Counted from the stretch's first letter, positions 27,246 to 35,753 are shown. The stretch is 64,000 bases of DNA from Pseudomonas nunensis (GCF_024296925.1 NZ_CP101125.1:4962501-5026500), one strand, 5' to 3'. Numbers and translations: made by a program. Notes: generated by a model not told the origin, from the letters alone.

Positions 27246-28152
27246 GCTGAAGCGCTTGCTTGCATCAGCGGCCAAACCTGCTCTGCACCGGTGTGCGTGG
27301 GTGGTTATCGCACTATTGGCAGGTTTTGCGTCAACCGCTTCGGCACAATCCAAAGAGACGCTGATCTGGCTCTTGAGGGACCTGCCGCCCATGACGATCT
27401 TCGAAGGCCCGAAAAAAGGCCAGGGCGTGATTGATCAACTGATGCCGCTGTTGATTGCCGGCATGCCGCAATACGAGCACAGCCTGATGAGGGTGAACCG
27501 CGCTCGCGGCATGCAGATGCTCCATGAAGAATCGTTCACCTGCGATCCTGCGCTGATCTGGACCAAGGAACGGGAAAAGTGGATTGCGTTTTCCACGCCG
27601 GCATTTCTGGCGGTGACCAATGGATTAGTGGTCCGTCAGACAAATCGCTCGGCACTGGAACCGTTTCTTGTCGATGGCGAAGTCGATCTCCCCGCATTGC
27701 TGGGTAGCGGCAGTAACAAAGTCGGCGTCATCGCCGAACGCAGCTACGGCCCCTACCTCGACGACCTGCTGCAAAAGGCGCCGACCGGTGCCTTGACCGC
27801 TCATTACGGTAATGATGCGCTCGGCAGTCTGTTACAGATGCAGCGCCTGGGGCGGCTGCAGATGGTGCTGGGCTACTGGCCGGAAATCCGCTATCGAGCC
27901 AGTGTTGAACACATTGCCGACAATGAATTGGCGTTCTACCCGGTCAAAGGCACTGGCAAGTACCTGCCTGGCTACATTGGTTGTTCCGCCACAGCGCAAG
28001 GCCGGCAGGCCATCAGCGAGATCAATCAGCTATTGCGCACCCTGCCCCACGAGCGACTGGCGCATGCCTACGCCGACTGGCTCGACCCGGAACGCCGCAG
28101 CGACTACCTGGGCGAAGCCAAGCGCTTTTTCGAGCATCAGGATACGCAATGA
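27226..28152 (+). CDS. Periplasmic solute-binding-like protein (TIGR02285-type)
   Basis: A protein of about 308 residues with a secretion signal (hydrophobic ALHRCAWVVIALLAGFASTASA) and a type-3 solute-binding-like fold (WLLRDLPPMTIFEGPKKGQG near residue 46; LIWTKEREKWIAFSTPAF near 108). It resembles the TIGR02285 group of small periplasmic proteins. The start is uncertain: GTG at 27226 and TTG at 27256 both give a signal peptide, and a longer ATG start at 27163 lies deep inside the CaiB gene. Overlap with CaiB's last codons suggests coupled translation. Ligand unknown. Confidence 0.75.
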   Translation: MKTEPFKLKRLLASAAKPALHRCAWVVIALLAGFASTASAQSKETLIWLLRDLPPMTIFEGPKKGQGVIDQLMPLLIAGMPQYEHSLMRVNRARGMQMLHEESFTCDPALIWTKEREKWIAFSTPAFLAVTNGLVVRQTNRSALEPFLVDGEVDLPALLGSGSNKVGVIAERSYGPYLDDLLQKAPTGALTAHYGNDALGSLLQMQRLGRLQMVLGYWPEIRYRASVEHIADNELAFYPVKGTGKYLPGYIGCSATAQGRQAISEINQLLRTLPHERLAHAYADWLDPERRSDYLGEAKRFFEHQDTQ

Positions 28153-28170
28153 CAAATTTTGGGCAAAAGA

Positions 28171-28202
28171 AACCCCGAGAAGTGGGGAGACGACTCGGGG
28201 TT
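28171..28202 (-). terminator. Terminator of the DUF3509 gene
   Basis: A 9-bp stem (AACCCCGAG / CTCGGGGTT) with a 14-base loop. On the minus strand the stem is followed by TCTTTTGCC, so it most likely ends transcription from the minus-strand gene at 28322-28609. On the plus strand the T-run is missing. Confidence 0.65.
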
Positions 28203-28321
28203 AAACGTGGCCTACATAAAGACCAGTAGCAGCAAGCTACAAGCACCGGAGCACAATGCTTGATCCTGCTGTTACATGGTCTGACGACCTTGGCGCAGGA
28301 AGGTTCCCACAAAAAGGTAAT

Positions 28322-28609
28322 TCAATTTCGATTAGCCAGGATCTTGTCCTGGGCCGCATTGCGCAACGCCGCGATCACACAGGGCTCCAGGCGACCTTCG
28401 GCAATCAGCACATCGCGATGCAATCCGTCGACGACATCCGTCAGTTGCCGCTTATCGGTCAACTGCGCCTGATTGAACTCGCGTTCCACCACAATCGCGC
28501 CGGCCGCACTCTTCAGGATCACCAGGCATTCGCCATGGGTGCCCGACGGGGTCAACGTCACTTGATACGGGCTCAGAGCCTCACCGAGCAATAGGCTGAT
28601 ACTTTCCAT
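28322..28609 (-). CDS. DUF3509 family protein
   Basis: A 95-residue protein resembling the Pseudomonas DUF3509 family (PYQVTLTPSGTHGECLVILKS near residue 14, and QLTDVVDGLHRDVLIAEGRLEP near 56). It is small and soluble, with no signal peptide and no catalytic motif. Function is unknown. The gene is a single unit with its own upstream region (28610-28779) and terminator. Confidence 0.7.
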   Translation of the reverse strand: MESISLLLGEALSPYQVTLTPSGTHGECLVILKSAAGAIVVEREFNQAQLTDKRQLTDVVDGLHRDVLIAEGRLEPCVIAALRNAAQDKILANRN

Positions 28610-28779
28610 CTAGCGATCACCACTCAATAGTCCGAAAACAAAGTGCCTGGGAGGGCGTGTCTACAGTTAATGACCTCTGGCCCGAGAAGAAAGTTCTGAA
28701 TACCGCATGGCAGCGGTATTGGCTTCTGAGGGGAAATTGAGCATGCACCGCAAAGATGACAAGGAAAAAACAGCCGGTT

Positions 28780-29187
28780 TCAGGCCCTGGCTTGAAGCAT
28801 CGACTCCAGCAGATAAACATCCAGCAGCCGGCGCAGCAACACGGCGGAAACGGGTGTGTGCAAGTGCCCGAGGAGTCTGACCTCACTGTCGGCCAGTATG
28901 GACGTCACGTGCGGCATGATGCTCGACGCCACGTTGCCAAGCAGAATCAGCGCCCGGGCTTCGCGCTCCTCTGCCAGATGCCGCACCAATGCCAACCCGT
29001 CGCCGCCCTTGAGTTGCGGATCACAGAAGGCGATATCGACCGTGCCCCTGCGTCCCAGGGAACGTAGCGCCGCCGACATCGACGGCGCCGTCAGCACGTC
29101 ATAGACACCAATGGCGTTGAGCATCTGGTGCAACGCCATCATCTGGAAAGGATTGTGTTCGAGGATCAGGATTTTGAGCGTGCGCAT
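28780..29187 (-). CDS. Degenerate response-regulator receiver protein
   Basis: A 135-residue single-domain receiver-like protein. A phospho-accepting-type Asp is at residue 56 (FCDPQL), but the acidic pair near the N-terminus is LEHNPF rather than two acidic residues, and the usual Lys-Pro near the C-terminus reads HTPVS, so the Lys is missing. There is no output domain. It may be a pseudo-receiver that binds a partner rather than being phosphorylated in the usual way. The ATG at 29187 (MRTLKILILEHN) is preferred over one 51 bp upstream. It lies downstream of a truncated BvgS-like sensor, with a tandem repeat between them. Confidence 0.75.
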   Translation of the reverse strand: MRTLKILILEHNPFQMMALHQMLNAIGVYDVLTAPSMSAALRSLGRRGTVDIAFCDPQLKGGDGLALVRHLAEEREARALILLGNVASSIMPHVTSILADSEVRLLGHLHTPVSAVLLRRLLDVYLLESMLQARA

Positions 29188-29258
29188 AAGCGACCTCTGG
29201 AACGACACGCGCGGACTTTCACCGCAGTTGCCGATCACTCTAGGGGAGCATCCTTCAG

Positions 29259-29295
29259 CATCCCATCGGAAAAGTAGCTACATCCCATAGGAAAA
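29259..29295. promoter_or_regulatory. Tandem 15-bp direct repeat upstream of the receiver gene
   Basis: CATCCCATCGGAAAA (29259-29273) and CATCCCATAGGAAAA (29281-29295) differ at one base and are 22 bp apart centre to centre, about two helical turns. They lie in the intergenic space between the truncated sensor and the receiver gene. This is typical of a binding site for a dimeric activator. The binding protein is unknown. Confidence 0.55.
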
Positions 29296-29304
29296 TTCCG
29301 AAAC

Positions 29305-30678
29305 TTACCGCGAACACTGACACCCCCCTTCACTCCGTCGCTGAGCGATATCCGTCCATCCACCCAACAACCCGCGCACCTGCCCGTCAGCACCGTAAAA
29401 AGGCACCGTCCATTGGTAGATGTCGCGCACACCGTTGTTGAATTTCAACTGGCGCTGGGTGAACCGGGGCTTGCGGGTGTCGAGCTGGGCGATGAACTCG
29501 GCATGCAGCTGCTCGGCCGTCTCCCTGGGCAACACATCGACCTCAATCAGCTGTCGGCCTTGAACCTGGTCCAACCGGATCGACAGGGCTTCTTCGTAAC
29601 TTTTGTTGCACATGATCAAACGCCCCTCCAGATCACGGACAAACATGGGATCGGGCATGGCATCAATCAGCGCATGTTGAAAGGCGAGTTGATCGCTAAG
29701 GTGTTTCTCGACGTCCAGACGCTGCTTGATCAGCATCGCGAGCCGACGGTTCCAGAGCAAGGACAGCAAGCCGAACAGGCTGACGACAAACACGCCCCAA
29801 CAGCCCCAACGGGTCACCCGTTGCCAGAAAGAAAGTGCCGGACTGGGGGCGATGCCATCCAGCCACTTAAGGCGAATGGCCCGCAACTCCGCCGCAGGGA
29901 AGGCTTCAAGCGCCTTGTTAAGGATGCTCAACAACTCCGGCTGCCCTTTACGTACAGCCAGATGGTCGGCTTCCCACGAGCCTTCCACCGTATGGCCTAT
30001 CTTCAGTTGCCCGGTCGGATAGAGCTGCGCCCCGGTTTCGTTTTCGATAGTGGCGTCGGCCTCGCCACTTTCGACCAACGCCCGGGCTTCGGCATAGGTC
30101 TTGACCGAACGCAGCTCGATGGTCGGGTGCTCACGCTGAATGGTTGCCTCCATGGCGTGTCTGGCCGGCAATACCAGTTTCTTTTCCGACAGCTGTTCCA
30201 GGGAATGGAGAAGCGGAGCGCCGGCATGCCCCACCAGCACCCAGGCAGACCCGCCAAAGGCATGGCTGAAATCCAGGAACAACTTGCGCTCATCATTGAG
30301 CGCCAGCGTCGTGGTCATGTCCGCGGCACCGCTTTCCAGGCGACGGAGTAAATGTTCGGTGGAGAATGTCTCTTCATGGACGAAATTCAGCCCCGTCATT
30401 GCACTGATGCGCTGAAGCACATCGATGTTCAAGCCACTCCATTGACCGTGCTCGTCCTTGAACTGGTACAGCGGATATTGCTTCGAAGCCACGATGACTT
30501 GTGGGTGGGCGCGAATCCATTGCAGCTCTTCGGCGTCCAGCTCAATGGCATCGACGGTCATCGGCGCCGCAGCCTCGAAACCCATCAGTTGTGCCGCCCG
30601 TGCGCAGTGTCCGAGGCCCATTGCGCCCAGCAAAAATATCCAGCACATGGCTGGTCTGAACCCTCTTAAAAACCGCAT
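29305..30678 (-). CDS. BvgS-like sensor protein without kinase domain (likely truncated)
   Basis: A 457-residue protein with a signal/anchor, one type-3 solute-binding domain (about residues 55-290, LQWIRAHPQVIVASKQYPLY at the start), a transmembrane helix (about 308-330, WGCWGVFVVSLFGLLSLLWN) and a PAS domain (about 352-450, FQHALIDAMPDPMFVRDLEG). BvgS/EvgS-type sensors continue after PAS into kinase, receiver and Hpt domains. Here the frame stops just after GGWTDIAQRRS at the domain border. Most likely a deletion removed the kinase. ATG 30678 has GGAAG 7 bases upstream; ATG 30699 is less likely. It may be a non-signalling remnant or a ligand-binding decoy. Confidence 0.75.
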   Translation of the reverse strand: MRFLRGFRPAMCWIFLLGAMGLGHCARAAQLMGFEAAAPMTVDAIELDAEELQWIRAHPQVIVASKQYPLYQFKDEHGQWSGLNIDVLQRISAMTGLNFVHEETFSTEHLLRRLESGAADMTTTLALNDERKLFLDFSHAFGGSAWVLVGHAGAPLLHSLEQLSEKKLVLPARHAMEATIQREHPTIELRSVKTYAEARALVESGEADATIENETGAQLYPTGQLKIGHTVEGSWEADHLAVRKGQPELLSILNKALEAFPAAELRAIRLKWLDGIAPSPALSFWQRVTRWGCWGVFVVSLFGLLSLLWNRRLAMLIKQRLDVEKHLSDQLAFQHALIDAMPDPMFVRDLEGRLIMCNKSYEEALSIRLDQVQGRQLIEVDVLPRETAEQLHAEFIAQLDTRKPRFTQRQLKFNNGVRDIYQWTVPFYGADGQVRGLLGGWTDIAQRRSEGGCQCSR

Positions 30679-30753
30679 TGCCACTTCCTTGGTGATCAAC
30701 TCGCCCGTCCTTCAGGGGCGAAAACGCGACAAGTGTGGCACGCAGAAACAAGA

Positions 30754-30775
30754 AAGCCCGTCAGGAGACGGGCTT
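30754..30775 (-). terminator. thrC terminator
   Basis: A perfect 9-bp stem (AAGCCCGTC / GACGGGCTT) with a 4-base loop, followed on the minus strand by TCTTGTTTC, 24 bp after the thrC stop. Confidence 0.85.
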
Positions 30776-30798
30776 CAAAATGTGACAGCGTTGCGGGC

Positions 30799-32208
30799 TT
30801 AAAGTGGCTTGCCGCGGTTGCCATGCTGACTGACAAAGGCCTGCACGGCTTTCAGGTCATTCGGCAACACGGTGCAGCGCTCTTCTCGCTCAAACAAATC
30901 AGAAAGATGTGCAGGTAGTTCGAGAGCTTTTCCTACACCGGCTTTTAACACGGCGTCCGGGAATTTGACCGGATGGGCCGTGCCAAGGATCACCATCGGG
31001 ATATCCAGGCTGCGACGGCATTCCCGTGCAGCCTTGACGCCGATGGCGGTGTGCGGGTCCAGCACTTCGCCGGTTTGCTCGTAAACCTCGGCGATGGTTT
31101 CGCAGGTTTGCGCGTCATCCACGGCCAGGGAATCGAACAGCTTGCGGGCTTCGGTCCAACGCTCTTGCTCGACGCTGAAACCACCGCCCTGCTTGAAGTT
31201 GTCCATCAGGCCAGCAATCGCTGCGCCGTTGCGACCGTGCAGGTCGAACAGCAGGCGTTCGAAGTTCGACGACACCATGATGTCCATCGACGGCGACAGC
31301 GTGGCGTGCAGGGTTTCCTTGACGTACTGATTGCCGCTCATGAAGCGGTGCAGGATGTCGTTGCGGTTGGTGGCGACGATCAACTGGTTGATCGGCAGGC
31401 CCATGTTGCGCGCCAGGTAACCGGCGAAGATGTCGCCGAAGTTGCCGGTCGGCACCGAGAACGACACCGAACGCGCCGGGCCACCCAGTTGCAGGGCTGC
31501 GTGGAAGTAGTAAACGATCTGGGCCATGATCCGCGCCCAGTTGATCGAGTTCACCGCTACCAGGCGCGTGCCTTTGAGAAAGCTCTGGTCGGCGAAGCTA
31601 TTCTTGACCATTTCCTGGCAGTCATCGAAGTTGCCTTCGATGGCGATGTTGTGGATGTTCTCGCCGAAAATGGTGGTCATCTGGCGACGCTGCACTTCAG
31701 ACACACGGTTGTGCGGGTGCAGGATGAAGATGTCGACGTTTTCGCAGTGCTTGCAGCCTTCGATGGCGGCCGAACCGGTATCACCGGAGGTGGCGCCAAC
31801 GATCACTACGCGCTCGCCGCGTTTTTCCAGCGTGTAATCGAGCAGGCGACCGAGCAGTTGCAGGGCGAAGTCCTTGAACGCCAGGGTCGGGCCGTGGAAC
31901 AGCTCCAGCACCCATTCGTTACCGTTCAGTTGACGCAACGGCGCCACGGCGTTGTGCGCGAACACACCGTAGGTTTCTTCAAGAATCTTTTTGAAATCGG
32001 CATCAGGGATGCTGCCGGCTACAAACGGGCGCATCACCCGGAAGGCCAGCTCGTGATACGGCAGGCCGGCCCAGGACGCGATTTCTTCCTGGGTGAAACG
32101 TGGCAGGCATTCCGGCACATACAGGCCGCCGTCCGTGGCCAGACCGGCCAGCAGGACGTCTTCGAAATTCAGGGCCGGTGCCTGGCCGCGGGTACTGATA
32201 TAACGCAT
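30799..32208 (-). CDS. thrC: Threonine synthase
   Basis: A 469-residue PLP enzyme that makes threonine from O-phosphohomoserine. The PLP Lys112 sits in LAFKDFALQLLG and the phosphate-binding region follows in VGATSGDTGSAAIEG. The start MRYISTRGQAP matches the family; an in-frame ATG 12 bp upstream is not needed. It lies 66 bp downstream of hom, in the usual hom-thrC operon of pseudomonads. Full length, no defects. Confidence 0.96.
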   Translation of the reverse strand: MRYISTRGQAPALNFEDVLLAGLATDGGLYVPECLPRFTQEEIASWAGLPYHELAFRVMRPFVAGSIPDADFKKILEETYGVFAHNAVAPLRQLNGNEWVLELFHGPTLAFKDFALQLLGRLLDYTLEKRGERVVIVGATSGDTGSAAIEGCKHCENVDIFILHPHNRVSEVQRRQMTTIFGENIHNIAIEGNFDDCQEMVKNSFADQSFLKGTRLVAVNSINWARIMAQIVYYFHAALQLGGPARSVSFSVPTGNFGDIFAGYLARNMGLPINQLIVATNRNDILHRFMSGNQYVKETLHATLSPSMDIMVSSNFERLLFDLHGRNGAAIAGLMDNFKQGGGFSVEQERWTEARKLFDSLAVDDAQTCETIAEVYEQTGEVLDPHTAIGVKAARECRRSLDIPMVILGTAHPVKFPDAVLKAGVGKALELPAHLSDLFEREERCTVLPNDLKAVQAFVSQHGNRGKPL

Positions 32209-32274
32209 GACTGGCTCCAATAGACAGTGTTCGCAATACCGGGCCCGCAGGCGAGCCCGGTGAACGATAACGGC

Positions 32275-33579
32275 TTAGTTCAGGTGCTCGACACGAATCC
32301 GCACAACCGGACCGACAACGCCCGCCAAAGCTTCCAGGGCGGTGATCGCGTCGTTCATGTGCTGCTCCAGCACACGGTGGGTCAGCAGGATCATCGGCAC
32401 CAGGCCGTCGTGTTCTTCGACTTCCTTCTGCATGATCGATTCGATGTTGATGCCGCGCTCCGACAGGATGCTCGCCACCTGGGCCAGCACGCCTGGATGG
32501 TCCTTGGCCTGGATCCGCAGGTAGTACGCGCTTTCGCAGGCTTCGATCGGCAGGATCGGGTGGGCCGACAGCGAATCCGGCTGGAAGGCCAGGTGCGGTA
32601 CGCGGTTTTCCGGGTCGGAGGTCATGGCGCGAACCACGTCCACCAGATCGGCAATGACCGAGGAAGCGGTCGGCTCCATGCCGGCGCCAGCGCCGTAGAA
32701 CAGGGTCGAACCGGCAGCGTCGCCGTTGACCATCACCGCGTTCATCACGCCGTTGACGTTGGCGATCAGGCGATCAGCCGGGATCAGCGTCGGGTGCACG
32801 CGCAACTCGATACCGGCGGCAGTGCTGCGCGCCACGCCGAGGTGCTTGATGCGATAACCCAAGGCTTCGGCGTAGTTCACGTCAGCGGTGGTCAACTTGG
32901 TGATGCCTTCGGTGTAAGCCTTGTCGAACTGCAGCGGGATGCCGAACGCAATGGACGCCAGGATCGTCAGCTTGTGGGCTGCGTCGATGCCTTCAACGTC
33001 AAAGGTCGGATCGGCTTCGGCGTAACCCAGGGCTTGCGCCTCGGCGAGTACGTCTTCGAAGGTGCGACCCTTCTCACGCATTTCGGTGAGGATGAAGTTG
33101 CCGGTGCCGTTGATGATGCCGGCGACCCAGTTGATACGGTTGGCGGACAAGCCTTCACGGATCGCCTTGATCACCGGAATGCCACCGGCCACGGCCGCTT
33201 CGAACGCAACGATCACGCCCTTCTCGCGAGCCTTGGCGAAAATCTCATTACCGTGAACGGCGATCAGTGCCTTGTTCGCGGTGACCACATGCTTGCCATT
33301 CTCGATGGCCTTGAGTACCAGCTCGCGGGCAACGGTGTAGCCGCCCATCAGCTCTATAACGATGTCGATCTCAGGGTTCGTGGCCACTTCGAACACATCG
33401 TTGGTAATCGCAATACCGGTCGTCTGGAACTGAGGCTTTGGCGTGCGCGTGGCAATTTGTGCCACTTCGATTCCACGCCCGGCACGACGAGCAATTTCCT
33501 CGGCGTTGCGCTGAAGTACGTTGAAGGTTCCGCCACCGACGGTCCCTAACCCACAGATGCCTACTTTGACCGGTTTCAC
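32275..33579 (-). CDS. hom: Homoserine dehydrogenase
   Basis: A 434-residue NAD(P)-dependent homoserine dehydrogenase. The Rossmann motif GICGLGTVGGG is at residues 6-16, the catalytic region with ANKALIAVHG lies near 100-110, and an ACT domain (about 350-430, DHPGVLAQVASILSERGIN) gives threonine feedback. The start is GTG at 33579 with GGGGAG six bases upstream; this fits the family N-terminus. Longer in-frame starts are rejected because they run through two hairpins. Operon with thrC. Confidence 0.95.
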   Translation of the reverse strand: MKPVKVGICGLGTVGGGTFNVLQRNAEEIARRAGRGIEVAQIATRTPKPQFQTTGIAITNDVFEVATNPEIDIVIELMGGYTVARELVLKAIENGKHVVTANKALIAVHGNEIFAKAREKGVIVAFEAAVAGGIPVIKAIREGLSANRINWVAGIINGTGNFILTEMREKGRTFEDVLAEAQALGYAEADPTFDVEGIDAAHKLTILASIAFGIPLQFDKAYTEGITKLTTADVNYAEALGYRIKHLGVARSTAAGIELRVHPTLIPADRLIANVNGVMNAVMVNGDAAGSTLFYGAGAGMEPTASSVIADLVDVVRAMTSDPENRVPHLAFQPDSLSAHPILPIEACESAYYLRIQAKDHPGVLAQVASILSERGINIESIMQKEVEEHDGLVPMILLTHRVLEQHMNDAITALEALAGVVGPVVRIRVEHLN

Positions 33580-33596
33580 TGTGAACTCCCCATAAA

Positions 33597-33619
33597 ACGG
33601 CCGACGCAAGGTCGGCCGT
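33597..33619 (-). terminator. Hairpin 18 bp before hom
   Basis: A perfect 9-bp stem (ACGGCCGAC / GTCGGCCGT) with a 5-base loop, followed on the minus strand by TTTTATGG. It reads as a rho-independent terminator, placed directly in front of the hom ribosome site. Confidence 0.7.
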
Positions 33620-33625
33620 GAAAAC

Positions 33626-33643
33626 AGCCGCATACTCGCGGCT
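33626..33643 (-). terminator. Second hairpin between dsbC and hom
   Basis: A 6-bp stem (AGCCGC / GCGGCT) with a 6-base loop, followed on the minus strand by GTTTTC. With the next hairpin it forms a double stop after dsbC, or part of a hom leader. Confidence 0.55.
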
Positions 33644-33710
33644 CTCTATTAATGGCCAGGCGGATGACCGCCGGACCATGATCGTCAAAGGCTGACCGTG
33701 ACGATGCGAA

Positions 33711-34442
33711 TTATTTCGCGCCCAGTGCCAGTTTGGCGACTTGTGGCGCAGGCTGGTAGCCCGGAATTACCTGACCGTCAGCCAAAACGATGGCCGGCGT
33801 ACCATTGACACCGATCGATTGACCAAGGGCGAATTGCTTGGAAACCGGGTTATCGCACTTGGCGGCCTTGATTTCCTTGCCATCGACCATTTTGTCCATG
33901 GCCGCTTTTTTGTCCTTGGAGCACCAGACCGCTTGCAGTTGTTCGTCACCCGGCGAGCCCAGGCCCTGGCGCGGAAACGCGACGTAACGCACTTCGATGC
34001 CGCGCTTGTTCAGCTCAGGCACTTCGGCGTGCAGCTTGTGGCAGTACGGGCAGGTGGTGTCGGTGAACACGGTGATGTGCGACTTGGTTTCGCCGATAGC
34101 CGGGTAGACCACGGTTTCCGCGACCGGAATCTCGTTGACCAGTTTGGAAACGCCCAGGCGCTCGGTCTTCTCGGTCAGGTTGACCGGCTTGCCGTCCTTG
34201 AGCTGGAACATGTAGCCCTGCATCACGTACTGGCCATCGGCGCTGGCGTAGAGCACGCGGCTGCCTTTGAGTTTGACTTCGTACAAGCCGGCCAGCGGGC
34301 TCGCGCTGATGGCTTCGATCGGGGTTTCGAGCTGGAGGCTTTCCAGGCTTTTACGAATCGCTTTGTCGGCCGCGTCATCGGCGACGGCAAAGGTACTGAC
34401 CAACGCAATGGCTGCGGCGGCGAAAATCTGGGTCAGACGCAT
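33711..34442 (-). CDS. dsbC: DsbC, periplasmic thiol:disulfide isomerase
   Basis: A 243-residue disulfide isomerase. A signal peptide (residues 1-21, ending STFAVA) precedes a dimerisation domain and a thioredoxin-like catalytic domain with Cys131-Pro-Tyr-Cys134 (TTCPYCHKLH). A C-terminal segment with NGTPAIVLADGQ carries the cis-Pro. It repairs wrongly paired disulfides in exported proteins. The start at 34442 (MRLTQIFAAA) gives the proper signal peptide; a longer start 87 bp upstream is rejected. It sits between xerD and hom. Confidence 0.95.
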   Translation of the reverse strand: MRLTQIFAAAAIALVSTFAVADDAADKAIRKSLESLQLETPIEAISASPLAGLYEVKLKGSRVLYASADGQYVMQGYMFQLKDGKPVNLTEKTERLGVSKLVNEIPVAETVVYPAIGETKSHITVFTDTTCPYCHKLHAEVPELNKRGIEVRYVAFPRQGLGSPGDEQLQAVWCSKDKKAAMDKMVDGKEIKAAKCDNPVSKQFALGQSIGVNGTPAIVLADGQVIPGYQPAPQVAKLALGAK

Positions 34443-34602
34443 GAGAACTCCTGAAGGCGGACAAATGGGACGATCAGAACGCCCGTGCCGAAACACCGGG
34501 TCATAATCGCCCATCGTGCAAACCGGCAAAGCCTACCACATAAGGCTGGTGGGGCCGAATGCGGGTGATGCACAACATTGAAGCGAGGGCGCTCAACGCT
34601 TC

Positions 34603-34734
34603 TGTAGCAGCTGGCGAAGCCTGCGTTCGGCTGCGAAGCAGTCGTAAACCCTGAGCTCTCGGTTTAACTGAATATTCGCAGCGTCTGATTTCACGACTGC
34701 TGCGCAGCCGAACGCAGGCTTCGCCAGCTGCTAC
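34603..34734. repeat. Long palindrome, GTAGCAGCTGGCGAAGC family
   Basis: A long inverted repeat: GTAGCAGCTGGCGAAGCCTG continuing through CGTTCGGCTGCG (34604-34635) returns as CGCAGCCGAACGCAGGCTTC and onward at 34702-34734, a perfect 32-bp complement apart from its ends, with about 65 bp between the arms. It fills most of the 322-bp gap between dsbC and xerD. The outer arms relate to the element at 10203-10302. It has no coding capacity. Confidence 0.85.
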
Positions 34735-34764
34735 GCAAGCGTGCGGGCGCGGCCAGAGGTTGTG

Positions 34765-35661
34765 TCAGCCGCGCGGATGGTGTTTGGCATGCAGGTCCTG
34801 CAAGCGGGCGCGAGCGACGTGGGTGTAGATCTGGGTGGTCGAGAGGTCGCTGTGGCCGAGCAGCATTTGCACCACCCGCAGGTCGGCGCCGTGGTTGAGC
34901 AGGTGCGTGGCAAAGGCGTGGCGCAGGGTGTGCGGCGACAGCGACTTGCTGATCCCGGCGACTTTGGCCTGATGCTTGATGCGATGCCAGAAGGTCTGGC
35001 GGGTCATCTGTTCGCCGCGCTGGCTGGGGAACATCACATCGCTGGGCCGCCCGTTGAGCAGTTCGCCTCGGCCGTCACGCAGGTAGCGTTCGACCCAGAC
35101 AATCGCCTCCTCGCCCATCGGCACCAGCCGCTCCTTACTGCCCTTGCCCATCACCCGCAGCACACCCTGACGCAGGTTGACCTGTTCCAGGGTCAGGCTG
35201 ATCAGCTCGGTGACCCGCAAGCCGCAGGCGTAAAGCACTTCCAGCATGGCGCGGTCACGCTGACCGATGGCTTCGCTCAGGTCCGGGGCATTCAGCAGTG
35301 CCTCCACATCGGCTTCCGACAAAGACTTGGGCAACGGCCTACCGAGTTGCGGCATATCGACGCGTAACGTCGGATCGACCGCAATCAGCTTTTCCCGCAA
35401 CAGGTAGCGATAAAAGCCACGCACGCCGGAGAGAAATCGTGCCGTGGAACGGGGTTTGTAGTTTTGCTCCAGGCGCCAGGCCAGGTGATCGAGGATCAGC
35501 TCGCGGCCGGCGTTGATCAGTTCGAGGTTTTTTTCCTGCAGCCAGCCGTTGAATAGCGCCAGATCGCTGCGATAGGCATCGCGGGTGTTATCGGAGAGGC
35601 CTTTTTCCAGCCACAGCGCGTCGAGGAATTGGTCTATCAGGGGATGGTCGATGGCGGGCAT
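34765..35661 (-). CDS. xerD: XerD site-specific tyrosine recombinase
   Basis: A 298-residue tyrosine recombinase that resolves chromosome dimers at dif together with XerC. The N-terminal core-binding domain (about 1-90) precedes the catalytic domain; the motifs LYACGLRVTELISL, SPHTLRHAFATHLLNHG and STTQIYTHVARARL carry the active-site Arg, His-x-x-Arg and Tyr residues. It has the standard length, lies next to dsbC as in other Pseudomonas genomes, and is not accompanied by att-like repeats, so it is a housekeeping gene rather than a mobile integrase. Confidence 0.95.
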   Translation of the reverse strand: MPAIDHPLIDQFLDALWLEKGLSDNTRDAYRSDLALFNGWLQEKNLELINAGRELILDHLAWRLEQNYKPRSTARFLSGVRGFYRYLLREKLIAVDPTLRVDMPQLGRPLPKSLSEADVEALLNAPDLSEAIGQRDRAMLEVLYACGLRVTELISLTLEQVNLRQGVLRVMGKGSKERLVPMGEEAIVWVERYLRDGRGELLNGRPSDVMFPSQRGEQMTRQTFWHRIKHQAKVAGISKSLSPHTLRHAFATHLLNHGADLRVVQMLLGHSDLSTTQIYTHVARARLQDLHAKHHPRG

Positions 35662-35753
35662 AGAGGCTCAGGTAGCGGGAATCCGGGGCTAAGTCTTTCA
35701 TAGCCGGACGGGGCTTTACAGTGCCTGATGTTATTGCGGTGCCGGGTAGATCG

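Noticed and set aside
33371..33688. Leader peptide for hom attenuation
   Set aside because: The open frame through the two hairpins has no run of Thr or Ile codons and continues into hom out of frame, so it looks accidental.
34765..35661. Tyrosine recombinase as a sign of an integrated element
   Set aside because: It is the housekeeping XerD in its usual place next to dsbC, without att-like repeats or mobile genes nearby.
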